From Siderastrea siderea (Eukaryota; Cnidaria; Anthozoa; Scleractinia; Rhizangiidae), in contig OZ034969.1 of assembly GCA_964030785.1 (NCBI GenBank), positions 41,001,201 through 41,065,200 on the forward strand: 64,000 bases of DNA. Direction: 5' to 3'. Position numbers and translations under genes: made by a program. The notes under the pieces are model-generated. The model saw nothing but the letters and a program-made list of their open reading frames with translations, searched no databases and was not told where the DNA came from. Shown here piece by piece: positions 45,755 to 58,665 of the stretch (its first letter is position 1; each line of letters opens with the position of its first letter).

Positions 45755-48029
45755 GCCAATGCCAACCCATAAACGCATAACAACTCAAACCCTGGGGGCG
45801 TTTTTTTCCCTCATTTTTCGGTAACAGGTCATTCTTGTAACACGCCCCAATGAATAAGGACGCTTTCCCTAGAAAAAGAAAAAAATTGCAAAAGCAAAAC
45901 AAAAAATACCACCAGTGTCAGAGAGAGAAAGAAAAAGGAGATTGTGGTTTTTTTTAAGTTAAAATTGCGGACGTGAAATCTCTGAAAACAGTCGCTTCTG
46001 ATGTAAGAATTGCAATATTGATCCGCGCCATGATACTAGGAAACAATATCTAATAAATATAAATTTCAGCTGTGTTGGTTTTAAATCAACGCAGTTTTGT
46101 TGATATCTGAAGCCAAATCCAATCAAAATTCTGTTAACGAAAACTTCGAGTAAGTCCATTTAATGAACTTTCAGTATGTGACGGCCACGGTCAAGATATT
46201 TGTTCTCTCAACTGATTTGACACAACAAATTATCACTTAAAGAGAATTTAGTTTTTAATCACGGGTTCTTTAATTACGACTTGCGGTAAATTGTTAACAA
46301 ATTGCAAGTGGGACATTGGAAAGCGGAACTTCGAGGTAAGAGCAGATTCAAGGTTGCAAACTTGTAATGGTTAGATAAAGAATCAGTGATTTTTTCGCCA
46401 CAGTTTTTTGAGTTTTTTGAGTTTTTTGGATAACTTCATACGTGTATGTAGGGATAAACAGATTATTCTGTAAGTTTAGCTGCTTTAAACTTCAACACGC
46501 TCTTTTGAAGGACGCACGCACTACGCAAACCATGAAACTGCAATGGTGATGAATGTACGGCAAAATGACATAACATTCTAATTGAGAGCTAGCACGACCA
46601 AAGCATATCTTTGTTTTTAACACTTTTTTTCTCATTCACAATGACAATATGGTATATCAAAGCAGTCTTTTCTTTCGTTCCGAGCGCCAAAATACCTTCC
46701 TGATCAGTAATAATGTAAAGGCAAGGGAAATTAGATTCACTGTAAGAGCTGGGTGAAGGAGGGATAACCAAGACAGTAGGTTGAGCTGAACAAAGATTTA
46801 TGTACAGGAATAATATTGTCGCATCCACTGAGAGGATTTCAATTAGGGTATTAGACCGCAGGAAACTTTGCATCCATGCAATGAACAATATATGAATTAT
46901 TGACTGAGCAATTTGTCGTCCTTCTCACAATACAACATTTTGGCCCCTTTGATCGTCAAAGTTTGATTTATTACGGGATGGTGCAAATAACTGCTATGCT
47001 TTACTCAGCTGTGTTGGGTTAATCAGTTTCAGTCAAGTAATTTATATGCAAATTAAAAAAGGACAACAACCATTTGTAGGCAATTTTAGGACCTCAACTT
47101 GTTATTAAACAATTTAGCATTAAAACTAGAAATTGAGAAATTAGAAATTATTGAGCCGTGACCAAGATACACCTCTTGTCACGTAACAAATATCGTAGAA
47201 CGTCAGCTGCAGGTCTCCTCAGTACCTACTTTTGTCAGAGATACGTTGGTTGTTTTCTTGAGAAGAAAACCAACTGACCTGAACTGAATGGGCAAATCGA
47301 TCTAAATCACAAAAATAATTATTTTTACATGAAGACAATTGTAGATTTCATTTGCAAGGTTAATTTCTCAGGTCACTCGTATTCAACCAGTTAGCCAGCA
47401 CCCACCTCCCCCCCCCCCCCCCAGCTGATTGTTGTATTGAACACCTCAGTGAGGCAACCTCGTCGTCGGCCTTCTCCTCGTTCACAGTGGCGCTGTTGGT
47501 CAGTAACGCATAATGTACCGTGCAGCACTGGTTATACACTGAACAGAGAAGTCAAAGAATAAGCTGCTGAAGTATCGGTGATCAAAGTTGGGGGTTCGTG
47601 GGTTTGAATCCCACCTCTGACTTGTCTGTTGTATATAGTGGACATTTCGCCGAGGAAAATTTTTTTTATCACCATTAAATCCGAACTTCTGTGGCAATTA
47701 AGGTCTTCCAAACAGATACAAGTTCACTTAAACGCTCGGTTGGCTGCCCCTGTGAAAGTCAATGGAGGGCTGGTAAGAAGGAACAGCTTTATCCAAAACA
47801 GCATAATAACTATTTTCTCATCAAAAATGTCTACAATGTATACTAAATCTAATTCAGGAAGTTTTGGGTAACAGTTTTTAAGTGTATTTTGCAGTGTACT
47901 GTTTAAATTAGAGATCTGTACCAGCACTCAAAAGCTGTATCTATCAAGTATCCAACATTCATGTATGTACACAGACAGTTAGGTTTGTATGAACCTACAA
48001 TAAATTGACTTGTTTCAGGTTAAACAGCC
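45755..48029. other. Intergenic stretch with minor repeats
   Basis: No gene is supported. It contains TTTTTTGAG tandem words near 46406-46430, a poly-C run at 47407-47422, and a tRNA-like B-box segment near 47600. The promoter of the following secreted-protein gene should lie in its last few hundred bases, but no TATA box is convincing. Confidence 0.4.
47490..47635 (+). repeat. Possible tRNA-derived SINE fragment
   Basis: GCGCTGTTGGTCAGTAACGC resembles an A-box region, and GTGGGTTTGAATCCCACC about 100 bp on forms a T-arm-like hairpin with a B box. The spacing is too long for a tRNA and the rest of the cloverleaf is missing, so a SINE or relic is more likely. Confidence 0.3.
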
Positions 48030-49768
48030 ATGGAAAAGCATCCTTGTGAACTGCTATTTGTATTGGTGATTTCTTTTGTTTGTTTGCCGCTGCCTTTGGC
48101 CGACACAAGCTGTCGAAAAATAAGTGGGACATTTTGCAGCAAAGATGATGACAGAGAAATCATGAGGTGTTGTCTTGAGAAATACAAACAAGGCTTCGAT
48201 ACTCTGGAAAAACAACAGGTTGATGGCAAACAGCCGCCATCTTGCCGAGTAGACTTGGTAAGTGCTCATCTAAAACACATTAATCCACACTCTTTCTTCT
48301 CGTTCCTCAAGCACAAGACCATGTGCCTCCCTCATGGTGAGGAAAGACAACAAGTGGAACATCGCTGGGATGCATATTAGTACCAATATTCAAACGTGCA
48401 TCAAACCTGTCAGCGATAGAAACCCCCGCAGCAGTGCTAGATATCACTCGTCTCTTTCACAGCGAATAGTTATTTTCAGTGATGAAGTATAAATATAAAT
48501 ATAAATCTCCAATGCTCGTTCAAGGCTGGGGGTCGGTGCAGTATAATAAGAGTCCCGGTTAGATTGGACTACAAGTACGAGATTGAACGGTCCCTCAGAC
48601 TGCACATTTGGTGTGTGGCATGACTGCTGTGATGCGAAAAGGAACTAAAATGCCGCATTCGTATCAAATCCACAGGCCCCAACTTAGAAAACAGAAGTTG
48701 CCAAAACGTACAAAGAAAAGAGAAAACAATATATTAACCAGTTTGTTGATTTTACGCCAGGATTTGGCAAGATGCCTGTCTCAAAGCCAATGTTTTGCAA
48801 GAGTTACCAATGCTCTTCGCCTTCTTATTTTGAATCAACTCGTCTTCACCAAGAGAGTTGCAATCTGCCCCCATAACGAGTTCAATAAACTCTTGGAAGG
48901 CGCCAAGAACGGTAAGTGTAGTTTAACTTTCTAAATATTATACTGTACCAGAATTTTAAATCTCAATGCACTTACAACCAGTGGTGTGACAACCCTAACT
49001 TTCCAACGTCGTTGAAAGAGAGCTCATCACAGATCTGAACTACTCTACCAGGCTTCCGGCGTTAAAAACACTGGGACTTTACCTCGTCGTAAGTGAACAA
49101 CAGAAAGCTAGAAGTAGCCAAGCCCAATACAAATACTTACAAATAACTGGGTTTTGTAGGGTTTCTCCTGCCAGAAGACGTCGATTCACTGACAAAAGTC
49201 GAGGAAATGAGTAAGTACAAAAACGCTCGTCAAAAGTATTTACAACTTAACTGTAATCTATTCCAAGTTTTCCAACATTTATTGATCTTTAAACGATTTA
49301 AACTGTACTGTTTTGGACCCCAACGAGACAATAACCTTTCTGCCCAACGGTTCTTTAAAATCTAGCTTATTGTTAGATCACCCCTGATTCACTGATTCAA
49401 GAGTGGTCATTTTAATGACCATTTTAATGACTTTAATGACTTATTTTAATGGCCATTTTAATGACTTAAAAGTTCTTACGTTTACATTTTGTTTTAACTC
49501 AACAGAGAATATGCCAAACGATTCTTGCGCTTTTCGAGTGTATGCGACATGCGGCGGACGCTTCAAACACAAGTTACAGAAATACCCAGGTTTCCATCCA
49601 GCTCAGCTGTGTAAAGTGTTCATCGAAGAAGGGAACTGCATCAAGGAAACAGCCGCTAAGCCCCCTCCACTGTATTGCGCTGGGTCTGGGATCCTAAACC
49701 GTTTCAAAGAAAATTCGAATAAAACAGCTCCACCTGTTTTGCGTGCCCTGTGCTCCCTCCCCGCTTAG
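48030..49768 (+). CDS. Secreted cysteine-rich protein, 4 exons, 230 aa, family unknown
   Basis: Exons: 48030-48257, 48761-48911, 49160-49210 and 49506-49768. All are GT-AG and in phase (693 nt). The start MEKHPCELLFVLVISFVCLP is a typical signal peptide with probable cleavage near residue 25, before DTSCRK. The mature protein has spaced cysteines in two groups (TSC, TFC, RCC, SC, RC, QC, IC; then SC, TC, LC, NC, YC, LC), suggesting disulfide-bonded extracellular folding. There is no transmembrane helix or anchor signal. I do not recognise the family. A polyadenylation signal AATAAA follows at about 49948-49953. It is the only apparent host gene in the 45-59 kb interval. Confidence 0.7.
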
Positions 49769-49837
49769 CAACGGGAATACAGACAAGCATACGGGAAAAA
49801 TATCCACTTTAAATAGGGGATTTGCTTTCTGAGAGAT

Positions 49838-49847
49838 CGATCGATCG

Positions 49848-49883
<36 letters not shown>

Positions 49884-49884
49884 G
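49838..49884. repeat. (GATC)n / (AATC)n microsatellite
   Basis: GATCGATCGATC grades into a run of about eight AATC units, in the presumptive 3' untranslated region of the secreted cysteine-rich protein gene. Confidence 0.9.
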
Positions 49885-49953
49885 TCGAATAGCAGACCGC
49901 TGCTTTTATTTGTCATTTTAGCCACAGCTGTTAGAGGTCCTGAAAACAATAAA

Positions 49954-52190
49954 GTAGATACCACATAAATGTTGTCTTACTTTATTACCACTTAACAATC
50001 CATTTGTCTTACACAAGTAATCACAGCAAAATTTGATAATAAATAATAACAACAATATCAATAATATTTTGAAAAAGCAAGTGCCAACATTTTAAGTTCA
50101 TAATTTTACATTTATTGCATCTTATTTATTTGCATACTTGTGAAGATTGGATAACAATGAAGTGCACTCTTTATCCACATGTTCTATTACAACGGTGCTT
50201 CCACTTAACACTAGACATTCTTCACGTGTCTCAAAATGCTCCAATGAATCTTGCAAGTTCAATATTTCACCAGTGTTTCCGTGAAATAACCGCAGTTTCT
50301 GGAAAAGAACCAGTCATTAGATAAGTAATCAATATTCAAACGAGAAAACAAATCACCCTTCCAAGGACCGGGAGATCTCGTGGTTATAGATGCTTTTCTG
50401 CTTGTTTGTAAGTTTTTTTTTTTAATTTCTGCAAGGAGAGTTTTGTATTTTATTTCACGTTCATCAATAATGACGTTTGATCTGATTCTATAACTTTCTT
50501 TCTCTTGTCAGTCTATCTTCTCACGAATTTTTCACATATAGATCTTGTTTTTCATTACTCGTATCTCTTGTTGGGCTGGTAATTGAAAGCATCTTCTTTA
50601 TCACTCACTCTTAAGTTTGAACCTGTTATCTGATCTACATTTTCAAGAGGCGTAGCCAAGAAAAGTTCTGAATTTTGTCTCGATGACCGATGTAAAGAAC
50701 AGTGGGATCTTGTTACGAAACAACAGGCTCTGTAAGAGTCAGTGGAGACCCCATTTGCGCATTCACTTCACTAATGTCTCACAAGCGCAGATGCACATCC
50801 AAGCGATGTTCTCACAACTTGCAATGACTTGCAAAGCAATCTGTGAGGCTCTAGTCAGCGGGTAAGCCTCCTCCGCGTGCCCAGATGTTGCATGTTCCAA
50901 CGAACTCGGACGCTGAAGGGAAAAATTATGGCGACCAAAGGTGGCGGATTCGGTATTGTCCTTTCGTTTTGGTTATTGACGAATTGATCTTGTTTTACAC
51001 TTTTATCATGTTTTCGTGCTTTTTCCTTCTTATGAAGACAAAAGTTTACTATCAGAGTTTTTTAGTCGCAAAGTAGAACAGCAGCGCTTCGATCAATCCA
51101 GTCTGCGCTGATCGACTGTATTCTTGGTTTTCACTGTCACGCCATAAAATATTAAAATCAAAACCAGTTGATGAAAGAAGCCAAGAATTTGTAATGTTAG
51201 AAAGGACACACAACTAAACAACTTCACCAAGTCTCATATCTGTATGGTATTCGGTTGTTGAGTTATTTGCCAAAACGTTCGATTGAAATTTGTAGAGCTC
51301 AGTATCGAAACGCCATGTTGGTGTCCCTCGGAGGGGCACAAACATGGCCGCCGGAAATCAATGAAAACATCTGGAATTTACTTCTGCTCTTACAGCGATT
51401 GCTTTTCTCTCGTGAACTACTATACAACCACATTAATTTCTCTCCTAATGCTTTAACTGTCCAAACTGCTAAAAATCACACGGAGAGTCCTTTTTTGCAC
51501 GGGAGAAAGCTTTGTCACGGACGCTGTGTTGGTGTCACGTAGGGTGAAAAGCCAGAAATTTAATATTCAGCATTTTCAAAACGAAAGATGCTACCGAGCT
51601 GAAAACTTGTGAAAAGATATATTTTTAAGTCGTCTTCAACCTGGTGGGGATATAAAATCTGAAGACCTCGCCATCTATGATTTTAGAATTTTATGACGTC
51701 ACGTGAAAACCAGCAATAGAATCAGATAGAATTTTCTGAAGTTGGGTTAAAAACTGGGATTGGGGTCAGTACTGAACTGTGAAATGGTCTTGTTAACACA
51801 TATCTGGATTATTGATAATAAAAGTCGTATTTTGTGCGTAGGTATTGTTTCCATTAGGTTATATATAGCAGTTTTGATTGAATTTATTTCCATCCATGTT
51901 TTCTTGGCACATTTCTCGTTGCAATTTATTTAGACCACGCTCGAGGAAAACATGCAAACCTAGTACAGCCATAACTGTCTCATCTCGTGTTATCAATTCG
52001 TTACAGATTGAGATGTAAAAAGAAACATTGACCGCATTTTTATTTATCACATGCATCAGTTCAGCGGTAGACAAAGACCAAAATTACGTCGCGGAGTACA
52101 AATAAAATCCTGAATCTCTCGGTGAGAATTTTATTTACGTTGAATTATCTAATTCTAGCATTCAAGTTCTCCAAGTATAAACAAGCGAAA
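49954..52190. other. Intergenic, no gene supported
   Basis: AT-rich sequence with several short frames. A segment near 51300-51720 (CCATGTTGGTGTCCCTCGGA; later TATGACGTCACGTGAAAACC) looks like a dispersed repeat rather than a host gene. Nothing else is recognised. Confidence 0.4.
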
Positions 52191-53099
52191 TAGTCCATGG
52201 GCCAAGTGGCTAAAAATGGCGGATCGGTACCACCTGAGGTGGCAAAGGCTATCATATATCAGATTAAAGCTTATCACGAGTAGAGTAAAAATATATATGA
52301 TAGCCACTCTAAAGTGGTAGCTTAAGGCCGTCACGTGACTTTGAATTGCGCAACAAACTGCATAATGAGCGTCAAGGAGCTATTTCTTGCTCACCGTCAA
52401 AACTTGCTTTTTTGCGACAACAGACTTGTTCGTTCTTAATTAAAGACAAATAAAATTGAAAACCAAGGTATATAACAAGTTAATATTTCTTCAGATCAGG
52501 AGTTATTCTTTTGCGAAAATAATATTAAGTTTTCGTAGGTGACATGATACTGGGGTTAAAACTATTTCGGGAGATGCTAAGAAAACTATATTTCATATGA
52601 GGTAGAAACTGGAGAAAAGTAATTGGCATTATCTATTAAGTAGCGTTTTACTTTTATTAATCGAATCTTTAGGCTGGAATAATTTTTGAACGAAAATGAT
52701 TCAATTCGGGCACCCTATGGTAATGATCTAGCGTGTTTCATTACTCAACTTTCCTCCCAATTTCCGGCAATAAAGAAAGGTAAAAAGGGCGTCCTCGTAA
52801 CATAGTATGATTAACAGAATGTTGAAACACAAAACGTGCCTCTTACATGCCTCTTACGCTAATAGTGTAGTTTTTGTTTGTTTTTAATGGTTGTGGTGGC
52901 ATCCCCGAGAGGACTGGGTACTAAGGTAGACTGGGTACTAGGGTATAGCTGCCATCTGTTTTCGGTGTTGACAGCTCAATTAGAAGTGGATTCTATTACA
53001 TTCAGTTAAAACGGCTTTGGTGGAATGTCAGGTAGGTATCTGGGGGCTCAGAAATTCCATAGAGGCGTGCCAGACGGGAAAAATATTGCTTAATTCATT

Positions 53100-55113
53100 G
53101 TAGCGACGATGACGGAGCGCTCGTGTGCCCGAATTCTGTAGAATTATGGAAAACACTAAGACGGGCTGCAGAAATAAGGCGACATGAGGAGATTCTTGGA
53201 ACAGCAGTTAATTCGCCAGATGAGATTCCTGAAGACTATTATTATAGAAAATGTAGAAGCATTTTCAATATGAAAAAAGATCTCGACAGAATTCATGCTA
53301 ATGAAAAAACGGAGAGTGGACTGGAAAGATACAGAATCAGCTGAGGGGGCATCTATAAGAGGAACGCCGAGTACTTTAAGGGTTTATGAAAAGGTATGCA
53401 TATTTTGCGATAAGAAAGACAAATACAAGCGCCATTCCTCCTCCTGTTATTGTGCAAGACTTAACCAGAGCATATCAAGCTGGTGAAACAGCATTTCAAG
53501 ATTTTAAGAATAATCGCCTTGAGCCTGACAAGCCATTGGTAAAGTTCCACGACACCCTCAAGAAGCAGAAGTTAAACACCTTCGCCAATGTTACGAAAGC
53601 AAAAAGAGCCACAAAGAGCAAAGGAGATGATACGGTCCTTCGTGCAGACCGTAATCTATTTGCGAGGATGATTATAACAGCTGAGAGTCGTCACTTGCAT
53701 ATGCAAGAGGTATTACAGCCTTCTAGTGGCCCGCTACCATCTTCTTTGGCGACGAGCAACGGCCTACCACGCAAAACGAACAAGGCGCAGCTAGGCAGGG
53801 AACTAGAGAAGCTGATAGAACCAACGACACACATAACAGGCCCCTCGGTTTACCTGATTGATGGCATGGCCCTCATTCAGACGTTCAAGGTTAGCGACCA
53901 CATGACTTTTGGACAAATCGCAGACGCTACACTGTCATGAGTTTTACAAGAGGGAAGAAACAGTAAATGCGTAGACGTAGTTTTTGATGTGTACAACGAG
54001 ATTTCTATTAAGTCTGCAGAGCGAGAACAGAGAGGAGAAGGAGAATCGGTGACATTCAAGAATCTCACGGCCGGGAAAAAAATAAAACAGTTCAATAACT
54101 TTCTGCTAAATGGCCTGAAGAAGAACAGTTTAATCAAGTTTTTTAATGACTACTGTAGCAGGCCCTCAAGTCGACATAAGCTTAAAGACAAGGAGCTCTA
54201 CATAACATGTGGCGCCAAATGCTACAAAGTAACGGCTAATTCTGTGCAGGACGTAGTGGAGCTGTCGTCCGAGCAAGAGGAAGCTGATACGCGTCTCCTG
54301 CTGCACGCGAAGCATGCTGTAGCACCCCATGTGAAAGCAATTATCATTTCATCTTAGGATACGGACGTGCACATGCTATGCATTTCGTTTGCGCCTGCAA
54401 TCCCTGTTCCCATTTTTCAGCAATGCGTTTCGCAGCACCATGCCAGGTATATCGATATCAGCAAGATAGCTAGTGCACTCGGAGAGGACGTTTGCAAGGC
54501 ACTTCTGGGACTTCAGCCTTTACGGGTTGTGATAGTGTGAGCGCTTTCGCGGGTATCGGAAAGGTTAGGCCACTTAATTTGCTCCGCTGCAAGAAAGAGT
54601 TCCAAGTCATGTTTCAGGATCTCGGGGAACAGTGGTCTGCTACAGAGGAAATGTACATCCAGCTGGAGTCGTTCGTGTGTGCCATGTATGGGGTGAAGAA
54701 AGGCAACCAGGATATCAATCAGTGCCGGTATGCAGTGTTTTGCTCAAAGAAGGGTGAGACTGCCTGCACCATCACTGCAAGAGAGCCAATTACCAGACGG
54801 CAGTATGGAAGAATGCACTTGCCAACAACCAAGTTCCAAGTCCGGCTGGCAAGGGATGGATTCTAGAAAGTGACGAGAGCGGCCAGCGGCTGGATATAGT
54901 ATGGATGAGTGGGATGCCTGCTCCTAAGCCGTGATCGAGCTCCTGGCGTGCGCGTGCAAGAGGGTCTGCGAGGACAACACATGCGAGTGCATCCTCAATG
55001 GATTGAAGTGTAGTGATCTATGTCGTCTCGCAGACTGTTCAAACCAGCCCGATGAGGAGTCCTTCCCATCACAGGAAGATGATGATATTGACCTATTATC
55101 TGATTTGGATTAG
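53100..55113 (+). pseudogene. PIN/XPG (Asteroid-like) nuclease ORF of a transposon, disrupted
   Basis: Segments in order: LVCPNSVELWKTLRRAAEIR and KCRSIFNMKKDLDRI (53116-53300); a Cys pair VCIFCDKK after a frameshift (about 53396); LFARMIITAESRHLHMQEV; SVYLIDGMALIQTFK (53845-53890), an N-terminal PIN-like acidic block; VDVVFDVYNEISIKSAERE; SSEQEEADTRLLLHA (54268-54303); a TAG stop, then DTDVHMLCISF, which should follow directly; GCDSVSAFAGIGKV (54523-54564); and a Cys-rich tail ACACKRVCEDNTCECILNGL. The acidic blocks match XPG/FEN-type PIN-like nucleases. Stops at 53938 (TGA) and 54356 (TAG), plus frameshifts near 53340 and 54515, make this copy dead. It lies inside a TIR-bounded element. Confidence 0.7.
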
Positions 55114-55304
55114 AGCGCCATGTCCAAATGACAAGGTCTGTTAAGCCGCGAGGATACTTGTGAATGCATAGCCAAAGTAGCATCACTCATAGAACAAACT
55201 TTTTTGCAGTTGCGTTCCAACTTGATTCCGTAAGCAAGACCGTTGTTTTTTGCCTGTGCCTATCTGGAGTACGTGTCTTTGTCTACATGTAGCTAGAATT
55301 ACAA

Positions 55305-55500
55305 GACAAGACAACAATGACCTTTATTTGCATGACAAAAAAACTGAGGCATTGGAACAAAAGGAGAAACAGTCCCAGTTTTAATATCCACTTTGTTCCA
55401 AAGTTGTACGATTGCTTGTTTTTCCTGTGATTGCCGTCGTATCTTCACAGCAACGGTGAGTTTGGACAAAATAGTCTTGAACGTTCTCACCCTGATTCAT
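55305..55500 (-). repeat. LINE-like 3' end
   Basis: ACAAGACAACAATGACCTTTATTTGCATG resembles the (CAA)nCCTTTATTTGCAT end at 13692; on the minus strand it ends in AAATAAAGG plus a degenerate TTG tail. It lies inside the right part of the PIN-nuclease element, as a nested insertion or shared 3' end. Confidence 0.3.
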
Positions 55501-55995
55501 TACTACAGCGTACTTAAGTCCCATAAATCATAAGCGGCAGCTCAATTTATTGTGACTAGTAATTACAAATAATTTTTTCATAGTTCATTTCCCCTAAAAC
55601 ATTAAGACTCTTTGAAATGGTTGAAAAAATTGACACTCAATGAATTTTGGTGGGGGAAACCTAATTTATTCAAGTATTTCTCATAAATCACCGGAAGTGA
55701 CATCTTAAAACCGTATTCTTTCTTTACAATCATTCTTTGCTATGTTATAACATTGATCTCTATTTAGCACCCCTATATGGAATACCTGGCTCTACAATGG
55801 GACTTCAGTGGCTTCCCCAGGCTATTTCAGGGGGTGTGGCTGTTGCGCAATTTAAGGTCACGTGACAGCCTTAAGCTACTGCTACAGAGTGGCTATCATA
55901 TATATTTTTACTCTACTCGTGATAAGCTTTAATTTGATATATGATAGCCTTTGCCACCTCAGGTGGTACCGAAATTCATCTTGGCCCATGGACTA

Positions 55996-57132
55996 AAACG
56001 TGACTGCCGTACAGCTCCACTCGCCACTGCAACAAACAAGATAGTGCGAAAACAGAAGTGTCTTCAAATATTGTCTTGTACGAAACTGACAGTAAGTTCC
56101 ATGAGAGGTCAGCCACTCACCGCTTACTTTCCCCCGACAAAATACACATAAATTTTGAAAACTATTCCAAATAAGTTGATCGCTATGTCGATCGCAGGTC
56201 GATCGAGGTCGATCGGAAATATTTGTTATTACGAACACCGCTGTCCACGTTTTGACTGGACCGCTTTGCAAGTTGTGAGAACATCGTTTCTCGGTCCCAG
56301 GCCTCGCTTCTATCCGCCCCCCCCCCCCCCCCCCCCCACTCACGCTGCGCAGATGTAAGGTAACCAACAAACATGTCCAACAAGTGCCAGTGCAATAGTT
56401 GTTTTCTTCAACTCTCAATTTTGGTCAATCTTTGTTGCTCATTTTTTTGCCGTATTATTGGGAAAAACGCTTCGCGACGAAAACTTTTGAATACTTTTGG
56501 TACTCGACATGTTACGCGAATTACTTAATATAATAATATAAAAAAAGGTTATTTGGTAAATAACCCCTTTCAGCGTTGGTGTATCGGAGGATTATTCTCG
56601 AGGCGGAGACAACTGGACAACAAGCAAGGCTTCAAGGACGACTGTGAAATTTGGAGAACCTTCCGGCTAAGAGTCTATCAATCATGATAATGACTATTAT
56701 AACCCTTACGATTAACTTCCACAACGCGTTGTCGTGATAAGGAGAGAACAGCCGTTGGTGATCACGGTGTATTTTGCGGCTAAACAAACGCAAGCTGTTT
56801 AATAAATAATTAATTCTTCTTGATTTCACCACACCGTGCTTAGATGATGAGAATTTGGTTTTCTTTCCCGTTTTGTTCTCGGGGGCAAAATCGCAAACTG
56901 ATCGGACTGTGGACATCAAATCAGACAGGTTATACCGTCTGATACCCCTGACCTAGAGCTGCGGCGCGCAGTAATCCATGAGCTCGCGTGAATCAAAATG
57001 GCGACTGGTACACGCGCAAGAATCAAACTGGCGGCTGGTTCTACTACTTCACTGATTTGCGTCGCGCGAGACACACGTAATATTCCGCGCGCTTAGAGAA
57101 AATTATCGCGCGCTATATGCAAATGTGCGTAT
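55996..57132. other. Intergenic, no gene supported
   Basis: Includes a GGTCGATCG cluster near 56190-56220 and a poly-C run at about 56317-56338. No coding or RNA feature is recognised. Confidence 0.4.
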
Positions 57133-58183
57133 CAGGGCGGAAAAAGGTTGGGCGATGAAACGAGCGTGTCCGAACAAAAAGGTGAGATGCAGTGGACTGG
57201 GATCGAATTGGGTGCTAGACCAAAATTCAAAATTCAAAGATCCAAATTCAAAATCCTAACAATCTATTCCGAAAAACGTTAACTTTGGGTTATCTTTTCT
57301 TTGTCTTTTCCGCCTTAATCGATGCTAAAAAAACTGTCTTAAAACGAGCAGAGCAAAGTAAAAAGATGGAAAATGGCGTTTGGATGACGCCTGGCATGAC
57401 GCGTATTTATAATTCGTGCAGCTCATGCAAGGTTAATCATGACACGTCCCTAATTAATTAATTAAATCAAATCAACATTAACACCGCGCTTCTTCTTCTT
57501 TTTTCCCCAAAACCTCTCCTATGCTTGTCTGTTTCTTTAGGCACTACAAATAAAATTGCTCCTCAGTTTAGACGGTTTTCTTTGCTTTGTTTTTGTGAGA
57601 TAAGGGGAGGAGAAATCTGCAAATTTAATTTCACTTTTAATTTGTTTACATACAGTTTGTGGCGTTGCGACGAATCATCGCCATGGCGCCTTGCAAGGAG
57701 GCAAAGTTTAAAGTTGCAAAACGCCACTATCTCCAAATATCTCCAGCTAATTTTTTATTATGTCATGTAAAATTTATCGGCCTTTAATATATGTAAGATT
57801 TAGGGAGGAGTAATTTGGAGCTTTTTTAAAAGAGACGAGGAAAGACAACCATGTCATGTTTTTCGGCAAGAGCAAGCATTCGACACTCTCAAATTGAGCG
57901 CATTTTTCGGGAACTTACTGTGAAAAAGATTGACTAATGTCCACGCAGACATAAGGATTTTAAGCTGTGAGCCAGGACTGTGGAAAAACGTTTTAATCAT
58001 AGTGCACGGCTGGCTGAAAAATAAAGAAAGAAAATGAGATTTCCGGTTTGTTGAAAGGTAAATTTTGCCGGCCACCAAACGCACCGGAAGCGCGGAAAGA
58101 GCGCTCGTGCCAGTCCTTCTCCGCATCACACATCGCTTGAAGAGCGGACTGCTCGTTTCATCGCCCAACCTTTTCCCGCCCTG
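57133..58183. mobile_element. hAT-like non-autonomous element
   Basis: TIRs read CAGGGCGGAAAAAGGTTGGG on the left and CAGGGCGGGAAAAGGTTGGG on the minus strand at the right; they remain paired through GCGATGAAACGAGC. GTGCGTAT flanks both ends (57125-57132 and 58184-58191), an 8-bp target duplication. CAGNG termini with 8-bp duplications are the hAT signature. No transposase is present in the 1051 bp. Confidence 0.75.
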
Positions 58184-58512
58184 GTGCGTATCACCTCCTA
58201 TCTCCGCACGGTAATCATTGTTTTCGTCCAATATAAGAAAATACGAGCGACTTGGAGCAAGTCTACTCCTGACCGATTTTGTACAACGTCCAATAAGCTC
58301 GCGCTTAAATTAACCCGTGGGTTATCACAGACGATATGCCCCGTCCGAAGCAAACGTTTTGTCCAAAAAATCACGGCAATAAAATTATAAAAGATTACCG
58401 AAGTCGAAAATTTAGGAAACACAATCACTCCACTCGCGCTTGTTGGATATGAAGTGATTACAACCAACTCGGCGATACGCGCCTCCCAATCAACGAGTGC
58501 TCGTCGAGTAAT

Positions 58513-58665
58513 TACTTCTTATTAACCAAGCGCGAGGGACCTACTGGGAGAATATTGCCCGAGGTCTTTCTGATACGGAACGAGCGAAGCGAGGTCCGTA
58601 CAAGAAAGACTGAGGGCGATATTCTCCCAGTACGGTCCTGAGCTAGTGAGAGTTAATAAGAAGTT
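58513..58665. repeat. Foldback MITE
   Basis: ACTTCTTATTAAC at the left and GTTAATAAGAAGT at the right. The stem continues as GGACCTACTGGGAGAATAT / ATATTCTCCCAGTACGGTCC and AAAGAC-type inner arms, forming one long hairpin. Confidence 0.7.

Larger units (their letters stand above)
52191..55995. mobile_element. Long-TIR element carrying a decayed PIN/XPG-like nuclease
   Basis: TIRs of about 160 bp (52191-52354 and 55838-55995) start TAGTCCATGGGCCAAG. They share GGTACCACCTGAGGTGGCAA, a nested palindrome GGCTATCATATAT...ATATATGATAGCC, and GTCACGTGAC near their inner ends. AAA borders both ends, a possible 3-bp duplication. The only protein remnant is the PIN-like frame at 53100-55113; no DDE transposase is seen. 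The high similarity of the TIRs contrasts with the decayed coding part. Confidence 0.75.

Noticed and set aside
56155..56418. Frames containing poly-proline or poly-glycine
   Set aside because: They read through a poly-C run and lack any other coding evidence.
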